In this document: positions 56,901-64,000 of the stretch, in pieces | How the letters are laid out: every line of letters begins with the position of its first letter | How positions within the stretch are numbered: position 1 is the first letter of the stretch | From: Balanoglossus misakiensis | Lineage: Eukaryota; Hemichordata | Direction of reading: 5' to 3' | DNA length: 64,000 bases | NCBI GenBank assembly: GCA_040954595.2 | Contig: CM082583.2 | Coordinates: forward strand, 11,966,001 to 12,030,000 | Translations under genes and position numbers: made by a program | The notes under the pieces: generated by a model | The model's database searches: none | What the model saw: only the letters and a program-made list of their open reading frames with translations | What the model was told of the DNA's origin: nothing

Positions 56901-59759
56901 TACTCGAGTCGGCGAGGCATCCTTGTAGTATACATGGCGACTCTGTGAGTCCGAATCAAGACTATTTTCAAATCTTTCGTTCCGGCAACAAACAAAATGC
57001 ACCAAAAACGTCAAAAGGCATCCCACGGCGTAACAGATAAATATGATGAAAAAAATGTTAGTTCAAATCACACTGAATTGAATTTCATGGATTTTAGTCC
57101 TGAAATGCAAATTTCTTTTGCCTATCGATTCCAGATAAAACCCAAGCGGTCATAAGACAGTCACTGTCTGCACCCGTTGTCCTCATATATTGTCTAAGCC
57201 TTATCTATTGTTCTGTTCTGGCGCTCCCAGCAATATCCGCTTTCCCCATTGATTGCCGTTTTCTGATACTTCGCCGGCGAATCGAATGAAAGACCGAAAA
57301 TTAAGTTATCTGTAAGCGTTCCGTGCGCGTGACAGCTGACCAGTATCGGGTACTCTATGATTTCGTTATTACCGAATTAATTCTATTGCCCGGCTCGCCG
57401 GAGAAGTGACGCGATGCAAATTACGAAACTGGAAATTGGGTAGTCGCTGATACTTGATACAAAAAATATATATGTGTGTCCAAAATTGAAACAGCAATAT
57501 GAGAGAGATTGCTGCAGTGCCGTGTAGACTTGTATACAGCACTTCAAGATAATAGTATTGTTGATTTCCGGGACAATTTCCTTTTGTGGCGGTAACGATA
57601 GAGAGTGAGAGAGTAAATGAAATCAACATTATTGAAATGTACAACCCACCGACAGATATGGTCTCAACTGATGAAATCTCCACTCGACATATTAGTATTA
57701 CCCCGTTTTCAATGAAATCCTCTTGCTAGTGTCATTGCTAATCGACTCCCAATCTCCACTCACTAATATTATTAAGAATCTAATATTAAATCCCTCAATT
57801 GTGTTAAATTTCCCGACCAGCACATAGAAGGGAATTATCAACACCACTTGTGTCCAAACAGTGCGCAATAATTTGACCAGTATTAAATTATGCTAACTGA
57901 GTATCGAGAGACATTATACAGCGTGTATATTAAAAAGTGGAGTGCGGACGGAAGTGATGGTTTGATTGCAATTGTGGCGGCAAGAATGTGAACTGCGTGC
58001 TCTGACGTGAGAAAGTTGCCGAAGTCGTTCGGTCGTCTAACAGTGGCACATTTTCGAACAGACTATATATTCGCGCGAAGTAATCGGAGAAAACTTCGCA
58101 CAGACCACGGGCGTTAATGTCATAATTTCATTTCCTGGTGTAAAACGCGACATGCTTGACCAAAGTTCCCGTCAAATACCGATGCATATTAAAAATTGGA
58201 ACAAAATTTACGAGCAATTTACACGACGCTTAAATGATCGCGCCCGGCCCCGGCTGCTGCCGCGGCTCGATGAGAGAGTAACGCATATTGATATTTGGAT
58301 GCCTTATTGGTCATTAGGATATATGTGATGTGAAAGCTTAATACGGGGTATTAGTTTGAGCTTTGTCATTTGCGATCCGAATAGACACATCGATTGAGTG
58401 TGTTTCCTGTGGCTTTTCGCTCCTGTCGCGTTTTAAAAGCATTCCAAGCGGCAGCCGTCCCCTGCTGGCCCGCTGACAGGATCCGTTCTACCGACGGAGG
58501 CCAGGTTTTCCCCTCCCCTCTATAACCGCTCTCTGTTTCCTCAGGATTTCACCTTGGTGGCTGGCTACAATATGTAATATACGATTTATGCATTCCGAAT
58601 GAGAGTGGGCATTATTTTTTCATGCGCACAAACCAGCTGTCTGGCAATTTACCCGGTTGCTTGACGTTCTCGCATGGTTGGAACACACCAAATAGGAACA
58701 CGATCCATTATAGGATGATAAGTCAATAGCGCCGTGAATCGGTATCGAAAATTAAACAACCTCAAATGCCTGTATCCGCACTTTTAATATCGCCAATCAT
58801 TAAAAATTTAATATTTTTTTTGTCAGTGACAAAATATATCGGCAGACAAGCATAGCAACGTTTTGATGAAGTCTCCGGCGCTGGAAGTCTGTCTTGATTG
58901 AAAAAGAAGATCAGGCGGAACACACACCACGCAACAGTCGTATAGTACACCCCGCTTAATAAATTCCCCCGAAAGCCTTTCACGCATACACACAAGGCAA
59001 AAAGAGAGCAAAATACGAAGTTAAAAAGTGATGTCAGCGGCCTCTAATTTGACTAATGGCGATTACCTGGGACGTCCATGCGACTAAAACGCATCCATGC
59101 AACCAAATAGAAAGAAATCTACCTTCAAGGATTTGTTTAAATTTCGCCGAAAACACCATCAATGTAATGAGAATAGCGAGAAACGATTACCAACGTTATT
59201 GTGGACCGTGGTTATTCCTTTCTAATCCCGCGCTAGGATTTACAAAGATTAAACCACCCCACCATCCGCGATGATAGAATTTGAAAACCAACAGTTCACG
59301 GGAACATTGTCAGACACGCAAAAGCATTAACGGTTGCACTGGAGATTAATCAAGGACGTCAGGATCCCCGGCGGTGGCGCGTGAGAATCTGTCACGCTCC
59401 CTTCCCTCAAGTGTATACGCGCCTTGTTAGTTTGGCGTTGACGCAGCACTCGGTCGAGAATACTCCAGCTTATCACCATCAACATCATCATCATCATCAT
59501 CGGGATTATTTTGCATCGAGCAATACAACCATCTCTGGCGCAAATAAAAACTTTCCTCATTTTGTACGGTAGCGGGAACGAACACTCATTAGAAAACTTT
59601 GACAACGAGTAAATAAACAATGTCAAGTTTGACCTCGACGGAAAGTGCGAACAAAATAATAACAGTGTTCGCTTCGGAAATTATTCTGACCCAATTAATG
59701 TTGAAGGTTGAAGAATTACTCTTACCTGAGACAATATCCATGGTTTCGATTTCCATCAT
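38957..59759 (-). CDS. NR2E3: Nuclear receptor NR2E3 (photoreceptor-specific nuclear receptor, PNR)
   Basis: Zinc-finger nuclear receptor acting in the nucleus on DNA; in vertebrates it specifies rod photoreceptors. Eight exons, 59759-59726, 53681-53441, 52425-52322, 41447-41220, 40401-40190, 40029-39780, 39351-39246 and 39089-38957, join in frame to 435 aa (human 410). The DNA-binding domain starts at Cys57 ([14 protein letters not shown]), with P-box [11 protein letters not shown]. The second finger, CQAGTGLC then [17 protein letters not shown], has the PNR-type D-box spacing (six residues), not the seven of TLX. The hinge keeps the PNR signature [16 protein letters not shown] and DENIDVTS. 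Ligand-binding domain landmarks are [51 protein letters not shown] and TRGLKDP. The C-terminal activation helix is [12 protein letters not shown], ending at the stop 38959-38957. The start is [11 protein letters not shown], not family-conserved and supported by its donor and phase. Exon 2 has a TAGCAG tandem acceptor. The Ser-rich insertion ELF...[10 protein letters not shown] is longer than in human. Confidence 0.96.
47513..47531 (-). other. tRNA D-arm / Pol III box A-like relic
   Basis: On the minus strand CGGCTCAGTGGTAGAGCAC matches the D-arm and box A of many tRNAs. No anticodon arm, box B or acceptor pairing follows, so this is not a functional tRNA gene. A truncated tRNA-derived SINE is the likeliest source. 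Confidence 0.4.
47821..47905. repeat. Polypurine (GGA/GGGA) tract
   Basis: About 85 bp with only a few pyrimidines and more than eight runs of three or more G on the plus strand. Such tracts can form triplex or G-quadruplex structures. Confidence 0.9.
50150..50185. repeat. Degenerate CAGA/CAGG repeats
   Basis: Short imperfect tetranucleotide repeats in NR2E3 intron 3. Related units recur near 50270-50283. Confidence 0.7.
53682..59725. other. NR2E3 intron 1 (6.0 kb)
   Basis: This lies between the exon with the first 11 codons and the first zinc-finger exon. No coding exon or family-level similarity is visible on either strand. A short CT/TCTG repeat lies near 55755-55800. A (CAT)n run lies near 59477-59500. 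Confidence 0.7.
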
Positions 59760-59822
59760 TGGCAGGATGTAAGCTTAGTTTTACAACCACCCGAGTGATG
59801 AACAAACCCCAGACCCGACTGA

Positions 59823-59829
59823 TTATATA
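59823..59829 (-). promoter_or_regulatory. Candidate TATA box of NR2E3
   Basis: TATATAA on the minus strand, 64 nt upstream of the NR2E3 ATG. A start site about 30 nt downstream would leave a 5'UTR of roughly 35 nt. This is a position-based inference; a spliced upstream noncoding exon is the alternative. Confidence 0.35.
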
Positions 59830-62800
59830 GATAACGGTGCAACCATCTACCCGAACGGCAACACGCTCTTGAGTTCAATACAGCACGGGCCAATCAAACA
59901 ACACGTCTCATGTGACTTCAATTACACCTGTTCATTATGGGGCTCTCTCATTGGCTGCTGTCGTGACACTTGACAGCTTAACTGCGTGTCACGCGGTTTG
60001 CATTTTCTGTTACATTAAGCATTTCAATAAGTCGCTATTTATTAAACTAATCACCGGACAATGAAGCACCAGCGGAGAAACATATTGCCAGCAACAGCAC
60101 CACTTCCAAAAAACTCACTTTCGACGGGGAGAATTCACGCCGACAGCCGAGGCAGCCAAGCGAGCTGCAGACAGCGTCAGGCGGCGAGAAGCGGTTTGAT
60201 GGATCGAAGAATAAAGTACGGTAATAAAACGTATGATAATATTGTAACCGAGCACCGCCTATCATGTATTACACACAAAACCCGTTCTGGTAACGCCTAC
60301 AACGTAAACGAGGAATTTGGACGTTGGCGTATTTTTTGTCATATTTCAGAGGAACGGAAACCGCGTTTTAGTGCGAAAAAACTACAGTCAAACCTAACAG
60401 CAGGAGCAAAACTCAGTCGTGTACATACCGTTAAACTCTATGCCTGTTTCATCACACAAATAATATTCGCCGGATTAATTGCAAAACCGTAATATCAATA
60501 TTAATTAAAAACGCTCTTTGACGAACTCTGTCTGACTCTTTGGGACAAAAATTAAAAAGCGTGAGAGTGTTTTGTTCAGGGCTATTTTATGAATTGATGC
60601 GCCAATTAATTAAGCATTAATAATGGAATAGGTCAGATTCGTTTTGTGTTTGACAATTTGGACGTGTAATGTTAATTGTACAGATAATGGAGACGAGCAA
60701 TTATCTGCGTATTCCAGCAACATACCCCCTGATTCTGGTTGTTGTAATTTCGTGCTTAAATACAAGCACACTCAAGTGTTGGATGTGTGTGACGACACTT
60801 TTTATCATGGACATGGAAGAATCTTTTGATGGAGATGCTGTTTTAAAACAATAACTTCTAGCAAAACCACGCAAGCTTCACAGACGAGCTTATCAGGACA
60901 GAATCTTGGAACACTAACTTTATCATTATCAATAAAATGCACAAAAGTCAAGTACGTGTTCTCCGCTTTTGAGATCAACCGGTATTGATCAGTTGGCGCG
61001 ATATTGAAGGCGTATCGTATATCGGCGTTGCCGTTGCTCGGGTCGTAAAAGGGTGTAGAAGATTGCACGACCCTCTCGGAGATAGCAACCGATAGGTGAA
61101 AGAGAGGCAGCGACATCTGAAACTGACAACAATTGCTGTTGTTGCGTCGAGAGTTCCCTCTTATCCAGACGAGGCGGGGGGGGGGGGTGTACATCCAACC
61201 TCTTCCACAGAGAGACTCGTGGAGAAAAATACTCACAGGGGAACATGGGAAGACCATTTAGTGGAGATTGTTGACTCTACACGTACGCATGTACATGTCC
61301 CGTTCTGTAACAACGCTCAAAGACCACACCGATGATGGTTGTCGCCAATTAACACAGAGACAAAGGACAATGATCATCGATATTCAATATTTTATACTAA
61401 ATTGTTTTCTGTGCAATTATTTACATTAATTTAACAAAGGGGCCATCTAGATTCAATTAATAATGTGTAATTGACGCTAGAAAAAATTAAAATTAAAATC
61501 GTTAGAACATCAAAATGGGAATAATGTATACGGGATCGTATGGTGGTAGGCGAGTGGACTGTGATCGACAGAAACTTTGAGGCGATGATACTCCTGGTTG
61601 ATATTCTGACAAGAAAAATAGGACAGAAATTCATGATATAGGAGACGATGAACTACAATCTATACTTGCGTATGGCCTTGAAAAAAAAATTGCAAGGCAC
61701 CCTGGGTGCATTCACACTTACTGTCATGGAATAAAATACCTTATCAAATATCGCAATAAAACGGGATTATTTCTTGATAATTTCTTAAGATCAGATGCGA
61801 ATGCGGCATTGTTAATTGTGGAAAGTGATCTGGATGCGCACTGAGTTGAGAACTCGGGCGCGTTGACAACGTAAATTAGGGGCTGTTGCAAATGTCTTTC
61901 CAGAAATTTGGCGAAAGGGATTTTCATTTACGATGTAATTGCTGTACACTTGGACTTGTTAGGTGTAATTTGTCATTGCCCGGGATATTCGTCATATTTT
62001 GCGGCTCTTATTATCGCTTAAAGAGTAGACCGTATTATACAGATTTCTTGATCATCTGATCAAGGAATTTTGATTCAGCGTCGTCGTTCTGGTGAGTACG
62101 TGCGTATGCTGCCGTGTTCGCCGGGCGGAGGTGAACACGACGGCCGTCGAATATCACCACCGCGCCGCGGCTCCAACGCATCTCCGCGACACGGGGCTTC
62201 CACAACGTCACGCCGAATGCGCACTCTAATAAGCCGCCGAATAAAGCGCACGGCTGCCGAAAGAACTCTCTCCGACATGAAATATAATAAAGGGCGAATT
62301 AGTGAGTATTTTTCTGCTTTACAAGTTCCATTATCGACACACAGAAGGTTATTTAACGAGTGACTTGTCGCAAACTGGGTTCTAATCTTTTGACCGACAC
62401 TTCTGTTTTGTTGCTGCTCTTTGATGCCTGCATTGTCAATATTGAACAGAACGGTTGCCCCGGCAACAGTTTCCGTAGCATTTTTCACTCCAGCAGACGT
62501 GGTCCCAGAGAAACCGAGTCTGGCGGATAACGTATCGAACTCCTGTCAGCGACAGAAAGGTGTAACATCGTTAAAAGAATCACTGCGACAGCAAAAGTTC
62601 CAATGATGGGCGATAAATGCAATTTTTTTCAACAGAAGCGACACAAAGTCGGTTATTTACGAAGGAAGATTATCAGTATATCTCACACATTCCATTCCAA
62701 AAAAGATGCGTTCAAAAAGACAACGCGAAAGTCGTTAGTGTTTAAGTTTGGGCACCTCAACTTCTAAGTCTCCCGGATGTAGGTCCCGTCGTCTCCATGA

Positions 62801-64000
62801 AGTGACGTATCCTATTATACATTTCACACATTAACGTCACAATAACTTATTAAATTGTCTCACGTTCCCATCGGTTTGACGAAAGCACACTTTATTATCT
62901 CGGAAAACATATCTCCTCCGGGCACTGAGAGACAAATGGAAGTAAATCGTCCTCAATTTGACAATTTGATAAACAAGATGAAAAAGAAGGAAAGTTTCAA
63001 TTTGAGAATGTCAGTAGAACATTTCGGCCAATCAAAAGCTTTACCTTTTTTTCTAGTGAGTGTCACTCATGGTTTCTTCCGCGTTACTTTCAAAAGTGAG
63101 TTTTTTTTTTAAATAAAAGCCGTAAACATCCATTATAGCTGAATTTTTAAAAATGCTATCGGACAGCTTTACTGGGAGAAATCTTTGACGCGCAAAGAAG
63201 GATTAAAAACGACACGATTTTAACACAGATTTGAGCGCCGTAATGCTCCGAAAGCCGTCAGATAACGGAAGTCAGTATATTAATAAAAACACGCAAAGCG
63301 AGTAATTTCATCCGTAAATCGGTGTCAATAAAAATTGGGTTAATATCAAAAAACAAGAAGGAAATCTGGAGGCAGAGAGATGACAGGGAACGGCTTGTTT
63401 TTAATCTGTAACGATAGATGTCGGCCATTTTGTCCATTACTTTAATAGTTTCATTTAATCAGATAGTTTTCAATGTGTTGTGTTTTCGCCGTATAGTCGC
63501 TGGAATTTCCATGCCAATCTATGCTACGTTCATTGTATCGCCAGCGGGGATATACCACAGCTAGATTGCAATAATATCCCCCAGACCCGGATTAGGATAG
63601 CTTTTAGTGCGCCAGCAGCCGAACGCCCAACTTTGACACATCTTACAGGAGATAGTACAGCATAAAAATGACAGAAAAAAATGAAAATAAAAAAATGGCA
63701 GACGATGCCAGTCAGATTAATCATTTCAAAAGATTAGAGGATCTGATGATCCACCCAAAGGTAAAATTAATTCGGGGGGTTTTCTAAGTTATTAAGTTAC
63801 CCGCTTCTATACCTGAACGCCACTGGTGTTGAATACCTGGCTTAAACAGCGCTTGCCAAGTCGCGGCAAGAAAAAAACCCAGTTAATTAATTTGTGACAG
63901 ATCGTGATAAAAGATTAAGGAAACCTTTCTCCGATATTAAATGAAAATTTTCAGCAGATAATCCGAGTGGAGGATTCACAAGGTTGGATCAGAGCTAACC
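59830..64000. other. Region upstream of NR2E3 without a recognised gene
   Basis: This is likely NR2E3 promoter and upstream intergenic sequence. Open frames of up to about 143 codons occur (60061-60492 plus, 62075-62488 minus) but have no family resemblance and no splice or codon support. A G12 run lies at 61176-61187 and a palindromic TCTTGATCATCTGATCAAGGA at 62045-62065. Confidence 0.5.

Noticed and set aside
60061-60492. 143-codon plus-strand open frame upstream of NR2E3
   Set aside because: No recognisable domain, composition like the surrounding noncoding DNA, and no splice or poly(A) context. Could be chance.
62070-62488. Arg-rich overlapping open frames on both strands
   Set aside because: They arise from a local GC-rich patch; neither strand resembles a known protein.

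Overview
This is a metazoan genomic window with intron-rich nuclear genes, consensus GT-AG splice sites, AATAAA signals, microsatellites and no operons. The proteins align residue by residue with vertebrate orthologues, but introns are short (mostly 0.2-0.6 kb in the compact genes). This suggests an invertebrate deuterostome (hemichordate, cephalochordate or echinoderm). That is an inference, and the exact phylum cannot be fixed by eye.

Layout: (1) 1-3.76 kb: the first coding exon of a RASGRF-type Ras guanine-nucleotide exchange factor on the minus strand; the rest lies beyond the left edge. (2) 6.0-10.5 kb, minus: a complete 15-coding-exon SLC5A8-like sodium-coupled monocarboxylate transporter, 584 aa. 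(3) 12.7-14.8 kb, minus: a complete FAM81-type coiled-coil protein, 366 aa, with a noncoding first exon near 15.3 kb. (4) 15.5-17.26 kb, plus: complete RAD1 (9-1-1 checkpoint clamp), 285 aa, head-to-head with FAM81 across a short shared promoter. (5) 18.1-36.24 kb, plus: complete IQGAP, 42 coding exons, 1670 aa (CH domain, six helical repeats, WW, four IQ motifs, GAP-related domain, RasGAP C-terminus), plus a candidate 9-nt alternative microexon. (6) 38.96-59.76 kb, minus: complete NR2E3/PNR nuclear receptor, 8 exons, 435 aa, with introns up to 10.9 kb, tail-to-tail with IQGAP. (7) 59.8-64 kb: no recognisable gene.

Reading frames were joined by hand through every exon of the five complete genes, and intron phases closed in each. 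The genes do not form one pathway. What links them is location: from memory, five of the six families map in human to chromosomes 15 and/or 5 (RASGRF1/2, FAM81A/B, IQGAP1/2, NR2E3, RAD1). The window therefore looks like a piece of an ancestral linkage group that predates vertebrate genome duplication.

I found no evidence of a wholly new biological system. The most interesting unexplained structures are a perfect 31-bp inverted repeat just after the NR2E3 stop codon, the IQGAP microexon, an (AC)66 tract abutting an IQGAP 3' splice site, mirrored YY1-like sites in the FAM81/RAD1 promoter, and a sharp change in palindromic-motif density at about 38 kb.
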